Made by a program: the position numbers and the translations under genes. Below are positions 7,356-15,728 of a DNA stretch of 64,000 nt, in pieces. The first letter of the stretch is position 1, and every line of letters begins with the position of its first letter. This DNA comes from a virus. The DNA lies in IMG/VR virus record IMGVR_UViG_3300009109_000001, positions 1 through 64,000 of that record. One strand, 5' to 3'. A model generated the notes under the pieces. The model was not told where the DNA came from. It did not search any database and saw only the letters and a list, made by a program, of their open reading frames with translations.

Positions 7356-9035
7356 ATGACTTGGAAAAAATATTTTACACAGCCAAATAACGTAGTTCCA
7401 TTACGTAACGGCACACCAGACGTAGGTTTTAAAAACTACAGTTCAGTATTACCTGAAGTATATTCAGGACATCCTAACCGTATCGAACGTTATATTCAAT
7501 ACGATGGTATGGATCAAGATAGTGAGGTTAATTCAGCACTAGATATCCTTGCTGAATTTTGTACACAATCTAATACTGAATCTGGTATCGCTTTTCACGT
7601 GCATTATCATGAAGATGCTACAGATACAGAAGTAGACATCTTACAAACACAATTACGACATTGGTATAACTTGCAAGGGTTTGAACGTAAGGTATTTAAA
7701 TTATTTCGTAATGTGTTAAAATATGGTGACCAAGTTTTTATTAGAGATCCTGAAACACAAAAATGGCATTTTGTAGATAGTGCTAAAGTAGAAAAAATTG
7801 TTGTTGATGAAAGTGCTGGGCGAGAAATTGAACAGTATACAATTCGTGATTTAGCAATTAATTTTGAAACACTTGCAGTTACTGAAAAGGATACAACAGG
7901 TAGTACAATTCCTAACTTAACCAGTAGGCAAGGACATCAAACACAACAAACATTAGCAGACTCAGCAAAATATAGTTATGGTAAGAAGTCTGTTGCTGTA
8001 GATGCACAGCACATTGTTCATATTAGTATGACAGAAGAGATGGATGGAAGTTGGCCATTTGGTAATAGTATTTTAGAAAATATTTTTAAAACTTATAAAC
8101 AAAAAGAATTGCTTGAAGATGCTATTATTATATACAGAGTACAAAGAGCACCAGAGCGTAGAGTATTTTATATTGATGTAGGTAACATGCCTTCCCATAT
8201 GGCTATGGGTTTTGTAGAGCGTGTTAAAAACGAAATACACCAACGTAGAATTCCTACAACAACTGGCGGCGGTACTAAAATGATGGATTCAACATATAAT
8301 CCATTATCCATTATGGAAGATTACTTTTTCCCACAAACAGGTGAAGGACGTGGTAGTAAAGTTGAAACATTACCAGGTGGTGAGAACTTAGGTCAAATTG
8401 ATGACTTAAAATTCTTTACTAACAAGATGTATAGAGCACTACGCATACCAAGTAGTTATTTGCCAACAGGTCCAGATGAAGGTGTTGCAGCTTTTTCAGA
8501 TGGTAGAGTTGGTACAGCATTAATACAAGAATATAGATTTAACGAATATTGTAAGAGATTACAACAAATAGTTGCCGCAGTAATTGATGATGAGTTTAAG
8601 TTGTTTATAAAAACACGTGGTATTAATATTGATAATAGTATTTTTGAAGTTAAATTTAATGAACCACAAAACTTTGCATCATATAGACAAGCAGAGTTGG
8701 ATAATACAAAGATTTCAGCATTTACTCAATTAGAAGCGTTGCCATATATGAGTAAACGTTTTATGATGCAACGTTATCTTGGTTTAACTGAAGAAGAGTT
8801 AGCAGAAAATACAAAAATGTGGCAAGAAGAAACTGGTAATTCAGTAAATGCTTCTGTTGAAGGATCGGATATGAGGTCCATTGGTATTACTCCAGGTGGA
8901 TTGGAAAGTGATATGGCTATGGCTGAGATACCTGAACCTCCTATGGAAGAAGGCATGGAAGGTATGGAAGGTGAAGAACCTGGTATGGCACCTGGCGCGC
9001 CTGAAGTAGCACCAACGGAACCAGCACCGGTTTAA
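7356..9035 (+). CDS. 20: Portal vertex protein gp20
   Basis: A 559-residue homologue of the T4 portal gp20 (524 aa). The N-terminal segment (VLPEVYSGHPNRIERY, then DMDSEVNSALDILAEF-like residues) and the central stretch with YRVQRAPERRVFYIDVGNMP, followed by NEIHQRR, are hallmarks of T4-like portals. The C-terminus is acidic and Met/Pro/Gly-rich, an extension not needed for the fold. The protein forms the dodecameric ring through which DNA is packaged and on which the prohead nucleates. It heads a collinear head module (20, small ORF, 67, 21, 22, 23), as in T4. Its stop codon precedes a late-promoter-like motif for the next gene. Confidence 0.95.
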   Translation: MTWKKYFTQPNNVVPLRNGTPDVGFKNYSSVLPEVYSGHPNRIERYIQYDGMDQDSEVNSALDILAEFCTQSNTESGIAFHVHYHEDATDTEVDILQTQLRHWYNLQGFERKVFKLFRNVLKYGDQVFIRDPETQKWHFVDSAKVEKIVVDESAGREIEQYTIRDLAINFETLAVTEKDTTGSTIPNLTSRQGHQTQQTLADSAKYSYGKKSVAVDAQHIVHISMTEEMDGSWPFGNSILENIFKTYKQKELLEDAIIIYRVQRAPERRVFYIDVGNMPSHMAMGFVERVKNEIHQRRIPTTTGGGTKMMDSTYNPLSIMEDYFFPQTGEGRGSKVETLPGGENLGQIDDLKFFTNKMYRALRIPSSYLPTGPDEGVAAFSDGRVGTALIQEYRFNEYCKRLQQIVAAVIDDEFKLFIKTRGINIDNSIFEVKFNEPQNFASYRQAELDNTKISAFTQLEALPYMSKRFMMQRYLGLTEEELAENTKMWQEETGNSVNASVEGSDMRSIGITPGGLESDMAMAEIPEPPMEEGMEGMEGEEPGMAPGAPEVAPTEPAPV

Positions 9036-9046
9036 TAAATACTAAT
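9034..9046 (+). promoter_or_regulatory. Late promoter placed for a leaderless mRNA (AATAAATA + 5 nt + ATG)
   Basis: AATAAATA at 9034-9041 overlaps the gp20 stop; CTAAT then leads directly to ATG 9047. With the T4 geometry (motif -13 to -6) transcription starts on the A of ATG. Confidence 0.6.
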
Positions 9047-9292
9047 ATGATTTTACTAGAAATTTTTACAGATGTTAAAATGCAAGAACATGACAAGGAT
9101 GATAAACATTCACGTTATGATCCTTCTGCTGACCAAACTGTAATGAAAAAAGACGATACACGAAAAACTCGTTTAACGTTGAAGCAAATTAATAAAATTC
9201 GTCGAATGCAAGAATTACGTGCATCCGAGCAATTACAAGATGAAGAGCAATATGCAATACAATATGCTCCTGCACCAGCGGCACCTATGTAA
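9047..9292 (+). CDS. Small prohead-module protein (gp68-position, conserved in marine T4-like phages)
   Basis: An 81-residue, highly charged protein between portal and prohead core genes. The C-terminal part (KTRLTLKQINKIRRM, then QELRASEQL) is a basic amphipathic helix and the tail is Ala/Pro-rich (APAPAAPM). Many marine T4-like phages carry a small protein of this type after gp20. In T4 the equivalent slot holds core proteins gp67 and gp68, so a prohead core or core-assembly role is likely. No ribosome binding site is present; the ATG sits exactly five bases after TAAATA. Confidence 0.65.
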   Translation: MILLEIFTDVKMQEHDKDDKHSRYDPSADQTVMKKDDTRKTRLTLKQINKIRRMQELRASEQLQDEEQYAIQYAPAPAAPM

Positions 9293-9421
9293 AATTACCC
9301 TTTTTCTCCCCTTTTCACTCATTTTACCCTTATAATCAAGTATATTAGCAAATTATTATTAAATATAATTATATATTTGTAATTTGTACCTTTATGAAAT
9401 ATTAAAAGGAGTGATTTCGCT

Positions 9422-10141
9422 ATGAGTAATAAATTTGAACAGTTGCTTGATTTTATTATCAATGAAGAGCAAGATAAAGCCAAAGAGCTTTTCCATGAAA
9501 TTATTGTGGATAAGTCTCGTGAGATTTATGAAGGCTTGATTGATGAGCAAGATTTAGAAGCTATCGAAGAGGAAATTGAAGAAGTAGAAGAAGCAGTTTC
9601 CGATAACGAAGTTGAAGATTTTGTTTCCGATATTGAAGGCGACGAAGAAGGTATGTCACTAGAAGATGCTGGTGATGAACTTGAAGATGTTATGGACATG
9701 GAAGCCGACGAAGAAGGCGGTGAAGAAGAAGTAAGTCCAGAAGAGAACGAAGAAAGGATTAGTGATCTTGAAGCTGCTTTTGCAGAACTTCAAGCAGAAT
9801 TTGACGCTTTGATGGGTGGTGAAGCAGAAGCAGAAGCAGAAGCAGAGGAAGAAGTTCCTTTTGAATCTGTAGAAACTGATGAAGAGCCAGTAGAAGAAGC
9901 CGAAGAAGAAGTTGCAGAAGAAGCAGATGAAGAATTAACCGAAGCTTCACTTGAAAAAGTTGCGGCCCCTAAAGGCGGTGACTCAGATGGTACAGCAATG
10001 AGCCATAACCGTGGTGACCTAAAAATTAAATCAACTAACAGTATGATGGGACACGGCGGTGAGGAATCAGGCGGCGCCGCGCCAAGTGTAAACAAGGGTG
10101 GTATGGACACAAAAGCACCACTTGAAAACGAGAGTAAGTAA
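9422..10141 (+). CDS. 67: Prohead core protein gp67-like (enlarged, acidic)
   Basis: A 239-residue protein. The first 45 residues (FEQLLDFIINEEQDKAKELF, then IVDKSREIYEGLIDE) have the layout of T4 gp67/PIP, in which an amphipathic helix pair precedes a Glu/Asp-rich tail. Here the acidic region is far longer than in T4 (80 aa), with long Glu/Ala runs around residues 50-185, then a Gly/Ser/Lys tail. gp67 is a core component cleaved by gp21 to internal peptides. The start has a good AAAGGAGTG site. The 130 bases before it contain no gene and are AT-rich with a pyrimidine-rich stretch. Confidence 0.75.
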   Translation: MSNKFEQLLDFIINEEQDKAKELFHEIIVDKSREIYEGLIDEQDLEAIEEEIEEVEEAVSDNEVEDFVSDIEGDEEGMSLEDAGDELEDVMDMEADEEGGEEEVSPEENEERISDLEAAFAELQAEFDALMGGEAEAEAEAEEEVPFESVETDEEPVEEAEEEVAEEADEELTEASLEKVAAPKGGDSDGTAMSHNRGDLKIKSTNSMMGHGGEESGGAAPSVNKGGMDTKAPLENESK

Positions 10142-10154
10142 CGGATAATATAAG

Positions 10155-10778
10155 ATGACTTATCTAAGAGAACACTTGACATTTGACCAAGCACGTATGG
10201 TAACCGAGACTGATTCAGAAGGTAAGGATCTATTTATGAAGGGCATTTGTATTCAAGGTGGTGTAAAGAATGCAAATAAACGAGTATATCCAGTCAATGA
10301 AATACAAGACGCCGTATCAACATTAAATGAACAAATCAATCAAGGTATGTCAGTATTGGGCGAGGTTGACCATCCAGATGATTTAAAGATTAATTTAGAT
10401 CGTGTTTCCCACATGGTTACAGAAATGTGGATGGACGGACCTAATGGTTATGGTAAGATGAAAATCCTACCAACACCAATGGGTAATTTAGTCAAAACAA
10501 TGCTAGAGTCAGGTGTTAAATTAGGAGTATCCTCCAGGGGTTCCGGAAATGTGAAGGAAGCCAGTGGAGATGTGTCAGATTTTGAAATAGTCACTATTGA
10601 TGTAGTGGCTCAACCAAGTGCTCCAGATGCATATCCAACAGCAATTTATGAAGGCCTTCTCAATATGAGAGGCGGACATAGGATGTTAGAGGTAGCAGCT
10701 GAAGTACGTGAGAATCAAAAGGCGCAGAAGTACCTTAAAGAAGGGATTTTGCGTCTCATAAAGGACCTAAAAATTTAG
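10155..10778 (+). CDS. 21: Prohead maturation protease gp21
   Basis: A 207-residue protein close in size to T4 gp21 (212 aa). The herpesvirus-like serine protease layout is visible: catalytic His in GEVDHP (H73), catalytic Ser in LGVSSRG (S126 or S127), and a conserved FEIVTIDVVAQPSAP segment around 143-157. It cleaves the scaffold and capsid proteins after short (L/I)-x-E motifs, one of which is present in the gp23 homologue downstream. The gene follows the gp67-like gene by 13 bases and precedes gp22 by 9 bases, as in T4. Confidence 0.92.
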   Translation: MTYLREHLTFDQARMVTETDSEGKDLFMKGICIQGGVKNANKRVYPVNEIQDAVSTLNEQINQGMSVLGEVDHPDDLKINLDRVSHMVTEMWMDGPNGYGKMKILPTPMGNLVKTMLESGVKLGVSSRGSGNVKEASGDVSDFEIVTIDVVAQPSAPDAYPTAIYEGLLNMRGGHRMLEVAAEVRENQKAQKYLKEGILRLIKDLKI

Positions 10779-10787
10779 GAGAGCATT

Positions 10788-11894
10788 ATGATAGAGGTAT
10801 TCAAACCACTTATCGACAACAATCTCATCTCAGAAGAAGCAAGAGATGAGCTTCAGGAGGCTTGGGAATCCAAGTTGGCAGAAGCGACTGAGCAAAATAA
10901 AACGGAACTCCGTGAAGAGTTTGCTCAACGATATGAGCACGATAAGGAAGCAATTGTCGAAGCCCTAGATACAATGGTTACAGATTCTCTAAAACAAGAA
11001 ATCCAAGAATTTGTTGAGGATAAGCAAGCAGTAGTTGCTGAGCGAGTTGCATACAAGACAGCAATTAAAGAGCATGCCGATATGCTTAACACATTCGTAA
11101 CAAAAAATCTAACAAATGAAATGCAAGAGTTTCGCACAGACAGAGGTTCGCAGACTGAAGCATTTGGTAAGTTAGAGGATTTCGTAATCAAAGCATTAAG
11201 TGAAGAAATTGTCGAATTCAATGAAGACAAACAGGACGTAATTGATACAAAAGTTAAGTTAGTTGCTGAAGCAAAAGCAAAACTAGCAGAACTTAAGAAG
11301 ACATTTATTGAGCGTAGTGCTAAGATGGTGGAAGAGACTGTCACCAAAACTATTAAAGGTGAAATGTCACAATTAAAAGAAGATATCCAGAGTGCTCGTG
11401 AGAGTAATTTTGGACGTCAATTATTTGAAGCATTTGCCGCTGAATATGCTAACTCATATTTAAATGAGAAGACTGAAGTAGCAAAGCTTATGAAGCAACT
11501 TTCCGATAAGGAAGAAGAACTTGCGGAAGCAAGTAAAGAAGTAACAGAAAAAGATGCTCTTGTGGAAGCAAGAGAAATTGAAATTAGAATGATTAATGAT
11601 CAGGCAAACAGGAAAGAAGTTCTTTCAGAAATGCTTAACCCATTGGCTAAGGATAAGAAAGAAATTATGGAAAGTTTACTTGAATCAGTTCAAACTGAAA
11701 AACTTAAAGCATCTTTTGATAAGTACCTGCCAGCAGTTATCAATGGCGATGGCAGTGGTATAAAACGCAAACTAACTGAGTCAGTAAAGAAAGAAGTTAC
11801 CGGTGATCGTAAAATCAAAGAAGAAACTCAACCAGAGAACGATATCACCACTTCAAACATTATTGATATCAAGAAGCTAGCGGGATTAAATTAA
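10788..11894 (+). CDS. 22: Prohead scaffold protein gp22
   Basis: A 368-residue, charged, almost wholly helical protein, longer than T4 gp22 (269 aa). It consists of repeated coiled-coil blocks (EEFAQRYEHDKEAIVEALD, later LKQEIQEFVEDKQAV, EEIVEFNEDKQDVIDT). Three segments of the type 'L..E...F..DK' at about residues 70, 105 and 140 suggest internal duplication. It occupies the T4 position between gp21 and gp23 and would form the bulk of the core around which the capsid assembles, before proteolysis. GGAGAG lies upstream of ATG. Confidence 0.85.
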   Translation: MIEVFKPLIDNNLISEEARDELQEAWESKLAEATEQNKTELREEFAQRYEHDKEAIVEALDTMVTDSLKQEIQEFVEDKQAVVAERVAYKTAIKEHADMLNTFVTKNLTNEMQEFRTDRGSQTEAFGKLEDFVIKALSEEIVEFNEDKQDVIDTKVKLVAEAKAKLAELKKTFIERSAKMVEETVTKTIKGEMSQLKEDIQSARESNFGRQLFEAFAAEYANSYLNEKTEVAKLMKQLSDKEEELAEASKEVTEKDALVEAREIEIRMINDQANRKEVLSEMLNPLAKDKKEIMESLLESVQTEKLKASFDKYLPAVINGDGSGIKRKLTESVKKEVTGDRKIKEETQPENDITTSNIIDIKKLAGLN

Positions 11895-11922
11895 TTTAAT
11901 TAAGGAGTTTAGGAGACAAAAA

Positions 11923-13092
11923 ATGTCAGAACTATTAACAGAACGTTGGGACGAGACCAAAGAAGCCTTGTGTGAAGGCCTTGAAGGCAACCAACGTAGT
12001 ACAATGTCAGCTGTTCTAGAAAATACAAAACAGTATCTTTCAGAAGCTGCAGGAGCAGGCGCGACTGCTTCAGGCAACGTTGCAACACTAAACCGTGTAA
12101 TTTTGCCAGTAATCCGCCGCGTAATGCCATCAGTAATTGCTAACGATATCGTTGGTGTTCAACCAATGGCAGGTCCAGTAGGACAAATTCATACATTGCG
12201 TGTACGATACGCAGACGCATTTACAAGTGCATCAGGCACAAGTACAGTAGCAGGTGATGAGGCATTAAGCCCATTCCAAATTGCTGAAGGTTACTCCGGT
12301 AATGTAGACATTGCTGGTGCACCAACAGCAACTTTAGAAGGCGCCCCAGGCAACAAGTTAAGCATTCAAATTTTAAAGCAACCTGTAGAAGCAAAAACCA
12401 GAAAGCTATCCGCTCGCTGGACTTTTGAATCTGCACAGGACGCGAATGCAATGCACGGTATCGACATGGAAGCAGAAATTATGAGTGCATTAGCACAAGA
12501 AATTACTGCAGAAATCGATCAAGAGATTTTAGCATCTCTACGTAGTATCGCAAGTACTGCTCCACAAGCATTTGACCAAGCCGCTGTATCAGGTACAGCA
12601 ACATATGTTGGTGATGAGCATGCCGCACTAGCGGTTGCTATGAACCGCGCAGCTAACCGTATTGCACAACGCACACGTCGAGGCGCAGGTAACTGGGCAG
12701 TTGTTTCACCAGCTGCACTAACAGTACTACAAAGTGCTTCAACAAGTGCATTTGCACGTACAACAGAAGGTTCATTCGAAGCACCAACAAATCAAAAGAT
12801 GGTTGGTACATTGAATGGCGCAATGAAGATTTATGTTGACACATATCTAGGCGATGGTGGCGCAACATTAGTTGGTTATAAGGGTTCAAGCGAGGCAGAC
12901 GCCGCCGCTTTCTATTGCCCATATATCCCACTTATGAGCTCCGGCACAGTACTAGACCCAGCATCTTTCGAACCAGTCGTAGGCTTCATGACACGTTATG
13001 GTTATGTCGCACTAACAAATACTGCATCATCCTTGGGTAATGCAGCTGACTACCTCGAGAGTATTGGTATGTCTAATCTATCATTCACATAA
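11923..13092 (+). CDS. 23: Major capsid protein gp23
   Basis: A 389-residue protein with T4 gp23-type landmarks: an N-terminal targeting segment ending in QYLSE|AAGAG, where cleavage after E41 fits the gp21 consensus, then LNRVILPVIRRVMPSVIAND and MAGPVGQIHTLRVRY, and a C-terminal YCPYIPLMSSGTVLDP, followed by FEPVVGFMTRYGY. It is much shorter than T4 gp23 (521 aa), probably lacking most of the insertion domain; this places the phage far from T4 proper. A strong GGAG ribosome site precedes it and a rho-independent terminator follows. Confidence 0.95.
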   Translation: MSELLTERWDETKEALCEGLEGNQRSTMSAVLENTKQYLSEAAGAGATASGNVATLNRVILPVIRRVMPSVIANDIVGVQPMAGPVGQIHTLRVRYADAFTSASGTSTVAGDEALSPFQIAEGYSGNVDIAGAPTATLEGAPGNKLSIQILKQPVEAKTRKLSARWTFESAQDANAMHGIDMEAEIMSALAQEITAEIDQEILASLRSIASTAPQAFDQAAVSGTATYVGDEHAALAVAMNRAANRIAQRTRRGAGNWAVVSPAALTVLQSASTSAFARTTEGSFEAPTNQKMVGTLNGAMKIYVDTYLGDGGATLVGYKGSSEADAAAFYCPYIPLMSSGTVLDPASFEPVVGFMTRYGYVALTNTASSLGNAADYLESIGMSNLSFT

Positions 13093-13114
13093 GTTATTAA
13101 CTTATTTGACGAAG

Positions 13115-13140
13115 AAACCACCCACTTTGGGTGGTTTTTT
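13115..13140 (+). terminator. Rho-independent terminator after gp23
   Basis: A 10-bp stem (13115-13124 with 13128-13137, AAACCACCCA/TGGGTGGTTT) with a 3-base loop runs into a T tract ending at 13140. Confidence 0.9.
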
Positions 13141-13144
13141 CTTG

Positions 13145-13152
13145 GATAAATA
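13145..13152 (+). promoter_or_regulatory. Late-promoter-like GATAAATA
   Basis: It lies just beyond the gp23 terminator. Predicted initiation is near 13158, one base before a 7-bp hairpin, so the mRNA would begin with that stem. Confidence 0.6.
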
Positions 13153-13158
13153 CAAATG

Positions 13159-13223
13159 CGTAGTAATACAGTAGTAATATACTACGTTTATGGGGAACAC
13201 CATCCCCGTAGTCCATAGAATGG
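13159..13223 (+). promoter_or_regulatory. Structured 5' leader with three consecutive hairpins
   Basis: CGTAGTA/TACTACG (13159-13165/13180-13186), GGGGA/TCCCC and GTCCAT/ATGGAC follow one another before a free TTAAGGAG ribosome site. A 5'-terminal hairpin may protect an abundant late mRNA from decay. Confidence 0.55.
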
Positions 13224-13245
13224 ACCAACCTTAAGGAGAAACAAA

Positions 13246-13875
13246 ATGGGTAGACCAATTAACAAAAAGCACATTGGTGACGGTGCAGGTAAAATTCAAG
13301 TCACCGCAGTACGATTCGCATCAGGCGCAGAAGTAGCCGCCGCAACAGAAGCACACATTATTAAACAGAAAGCAACCAAAAAGTTCCAAGTAACTGATGG
13401 TAGTAAAACTGAAATAGTTACACTAGTAAATAAGAGCCCAGGCTCATTAGCAGCTAGTGAAATGTGTATCAATGTTGTTGACTCTGATGGTGTATCAAAG
13501 CAGATCACAAAACTACGCAACAGAACCTTCCAAGTTGAAGGCACATCTAACGCAAAGTGGTCACGATCTTCCACAGGTACATCAGAAGCAGTAGAAAAAG
13601 TTATTACTAATATTACAAAGGCCAACCCTGCTGTAGTTACAAGTGCTGGCCACGGTTTAGCAAACGGTACTAAAATTGCTATTCGCGGTGTAGTAGGTAT
13701 GACAGAAATTAATCTTGAAACAGCATTCACAGTTGCTAATACAGCAACAAATACCTTCGAGTTGTCAGGTTTTGATACTAGTGGTGGTGGTTTTACAGCA
13801 TACACTTCAGGTGGTGTTGCAACAGTTGCCGCCGCAACAGCTGGTGAAATCGTAGTTGACGCACAAGCATCATAA
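13246..13875 (+). CDS. Virion structural protein with FCCH-like beta domain
   Basis: A 209-residue protein. The N-terminal GRPINKKHIGDG and 'VTAVRFASGAE...IKQKATKKFQVTDG' pattern is common in abundant virion proteins of marine T4-like phages encoded just after gp23. The C-terminal 80 residues (VVTSAGHGLANGTKIAIRGV, GMTEIN, later FELSGFDTSGGGF) match the ubiquitin-E1 FCCH-like beta domain seen in many phage tail and decoration proteins. It is flanked by terminators on both sides and has its own late promoter with a hairpin-rich leader, so it is probably made in quantity. A capsid or tail decoration role is inferred. Confidence 0.65.
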   Translation: MGRPINKKHIGDGAGKIQVTAVRFASGAEVAAATEAHIIKQKATKKFQVTDGSKTEIVTLVNKSPGSLAASEMCINVVDSDGVSKQITKLRNRTFQVEGTSNAKWSRSSTGTSEAVEKVITNITKANPAVVTSAGHGLANGTKIAIRGVVGMTEINLETAFTVANTATNTFELSGFDTSGGGFTAYTSGGVATVAAATAGEIVVDAQAS

Positions 13876-13900
13876 ACTTTATAAAGTTGGTGATTTTGAG

Positions 13901-13925
13901 AAGGAGCCGTTATGGCTCCTTTTCT
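13901..13925 (+). terminator. Rho-independent terminator
   Basis: AAGGAGCC (13901-13908), a 5-base loop and GGCTCCTT (13914-13921) run into a short T-rich tail. Confidence 0.85.
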
Positions 13926-13937
13926 ATTTAAAATTTG

Positions 13938-13945
13938 TATAAATA
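13938..13945 (+). promoter_or_regulatory. Late promoter, exact TATAAATA
   Basis: A perfect T4 late motif between a terminator and ATG 13970, with predicted initiation near 13951. It starts the fibre gene cluster. Confidence 0.75.
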
Positions 13946-13969
13946 ATATAACATTGGAAATAACGAAAT

Positions 13970-14848
13970 ATGGCTAGAACCTTAACGACAAGTGGTGATT
14001 ATACTATTGATGCTGGAACAAATGATATTAAGTTAACAGCATCTGATGTTACAGTTACTGGTAATTTAGCAGTTACTGGATCAACCACTACTATTACAAC
14101 TACTAACACAACTATAACAGATAATGTTATTGTTTTGAATAAAGACGAATCTGGCGCAGGTGTTACAGCAGGTACTGCTGGTGTAGAAATTGAACGTGGT
14201 TCAGTTGATAATGCATCGATTGTTTGGAATGAAGCAACTGATAAATTTAATTTAAAAGTAGGATCAGGTTTGGCGGCGTTAGACGTACTTAATGTTACCT
14301 CATCTGGTGGTTTAACAATAGGATCAGTTACTGCCACAGCGATATTAGATGAAGATAATATGGCGAGTAATAGTGCTACCGCACTAGCAACACAACAAAG
14401 TATTAAAGCATATGTAGATACTACATCTGCTGGTGCGGCCGCCGGCGCAAATACACAAGTTCAGTATAATAATTCAGGTTCATTTGGTGGCAATTCTGCC
14501 TTTACTTTTACTTCTGGAACAGGGGCAGTAGGAATTACAGGACAGTTAAATGTAGATAATTTGAGAGCAGATGGTAATACTATTAGTTCAACTAATACTA
14601 ATGGTGATATTGTAATTACTCCCGATGGCACCGGTGAAATTACATTGTCCAAAGCGGCCAATGTGAGTATACAATTGGATTTTGCTGACCAAGGCAGTGA
14701 TCCAAGTGCAACAGGTAGTACAAACAAAGTTTACTCTAAAACACCTGGCAGTGGAGGTACTGGATTGTATTTCGTTAATAACACAACAAGTGGAGAAATG
14801 ATAAGTAAAAGTAAAGCAATTGCTTTTTCTTTAGTATTTGGTGGATAA
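13970..14848 (+). CDS. Tail-fibre-like virion protein (292 aa)
   Basis: A Thr/Ser/Gly/Ala-rich protein with the beta-repeat style of phage fibres: TVTGNLAVTGSTTTI, IVWNEATDKFNL, ALATQQSIKAYVD and DIVITPDGTGEI. Several of these blocks (LATQQSIKAYVD; NGDI.(I/L)TP.GTG) recur in the larger fibre genes at 15729 and 20704, pointing to shared ancestry by duplication. The exact location in the virion is not determinable. The gene starts the fibre cluster behind a terminator and a perfect late promoter, and the next gene starts three bases after its stop. Confidence 0.65.
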   Translation: MARTLTTSGDYTIDAGTNDIKLTASDVTVTGNLAVTGSTTTITTTNTTITDNVIVLNKDESGAGVTAGTAGVEIERGSVDNASIVWNEATDKFNLKVGSGLAALDVLNVTSSGGLTIGSVTATAILDEDNMASNSATALATQQSIKAYVDTTSAGAAAGANTQVQYNNSGSFGGNSAFTFTSGTGAVGITGQLNVDNLRADGNTISSTNTNGDIVITPDGTGEITLSKAANVSIQLDFADQGSDPSATGSTNKVYSKTPGSGGTGLYFVNNTTSGEMISKSKAIAFSLVFGG

Positions 14849-14851
14849 AAT

Positions 14852-15250
14852 ATGGCAGTCACAATAACAAACATAGTAAACAATAGCTCAACAACAGTTT
14901 TCACAGCATCAGGAAATGTTGCTGTTACAGATATAGTATTATGGAATAACGATCCTCATGCTGGTTCATTCTTTCATTGGAAACTAAACCTAGTACCAAA
15001 TAGTGCTTCAGTTACAGTTAATAATGTATTATATAATTCAGGTGGCGGTGGCGGCTTTACACTACCAATTTTTCCAGGATCAAATGTACATGTAAATACT
15101 ATAAGTGGTCAGATAGCAAATAAATGGTTACTAGCTAATGGTGATAAGTTTTATATTGATTTAGATGATAGTTCTAATACGTCTCCTACTTGGTCGGGTT
15201 CTCCTGCTACAGTTCCAGTGAACGTATTTGTTAATTACATGAGTTTATAA
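14852..15250 (+). CDS. Small predicted virion protein (132 aa)
   Basis: A 132-residue beta-rich protein with no recognised family. It has a short Gly run (SGGGGGF) in the middle and ends in PVNVFVNYMSL. Content and position within the fibre cluster (3 bases after the preceding stop, 1 base before the next start) indicate a fibre-associated or adaptor component. No membrane segment or enzyme motif is seen. Confidence 0.6.
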   Translation: MAVTITNIVNNSSTTVFTASGNVAVTDIVLWNNDPHAGSFFHWKLNLVPNSASVTVNNVLYNSGGGGGFTLPIFPGSNVHVNTISGQIANKWLLANGDKFYIDLDDSSNTSPTWSGSPATVPVNVFVNYMSL

Positions 15251-15251
15251 T

Positions 15252-15680
15252 ATGCCTTTTGATAGCACTAGACCACAATACTATCCACATTCTAATTTTA
15301 GATTAGGCGATACTAAAGGTATGACTGTGCCTTCTGGTACAACTAACCAACGAGGTGAAGGCACGCCAATTAATGGTACAATTAGATATAATACAACTAC
15401 TCTAAGTTTAGAAGCATATGTTGCGGGTGGTTGGTCATCTATTAGAGTTCCAAGTCAGGCAATTATTACTAAAGATACAGCAACTGGTGATGGGTCTACC
15501 ACAGCATTTAATATGTTGAGTTCTAGTGTTCTTGATGAAAATAATGTTCTTATTTTTATTAATAACGTTTTCCAAGAAGCAGATGTAGCATATACTATAT
15601 CAGGAACTACTGTAACATTTACCTCCGCTCCTCCGAACACGCATAAAATAGTAGCGTTGCGTGGATTTGATACCGTTTAA
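15252..15680 (+). CDS. Fibre-associated protein with GDGSTTAF beta module
   Basis: A 142-residue protein with two recognisable blocks. Residues 35-60 (GTIRYNTTTLSLEAYVAGGW) match the 'G.(F/I)RYN......E.Y..G.W' fibre motif. The C-terminal half (TGDGSTTAFNML, VLIFINNVFQEADVAYTISG) is the beta module also present in the fibres at 19190 and 20704. Such modules are common in marine phage fibre and tail adhesion proteins. It is translated with its upstream neighbour. Confidence 0.65.
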   Translation: MPFDSTRPQYYPHSNFRLGDTKGMTVPSGTTNQRGEGTPINGTIRYNTTTLSLEAYVAGGWSSIRVPSQAIITKDTATGDGSTTAFNMLSSSVLDENNVLIFINNVFQEADVAYTISGTTVTFTSAPPNTHKIVALRGFDTV

Positions 15681-15692
15681 TACTTTTACCAA

Positions 15693-15700
15693 ACTAAATA
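15693..15700 (+). promoter_or_regulatory. Late-promoter-like ACTAAATA
   Basis: It has the TAAATA core; initiation near 15706 would give a short leader with CGGAG before ATG 15729. Confidence 0.5.
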
Positions 15701-15728
15701 GTATAAAGTATTATATTCGGAGAATATT

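Noticed and set aside
13296-13805. Long antisense ORF opposite the FCCH-type virion protein
   Set aside because: It has no ribosome site, no known motif and mirrors the codon bias of the sense gene; similar antisense ORFs occur opposite most fibre genes.
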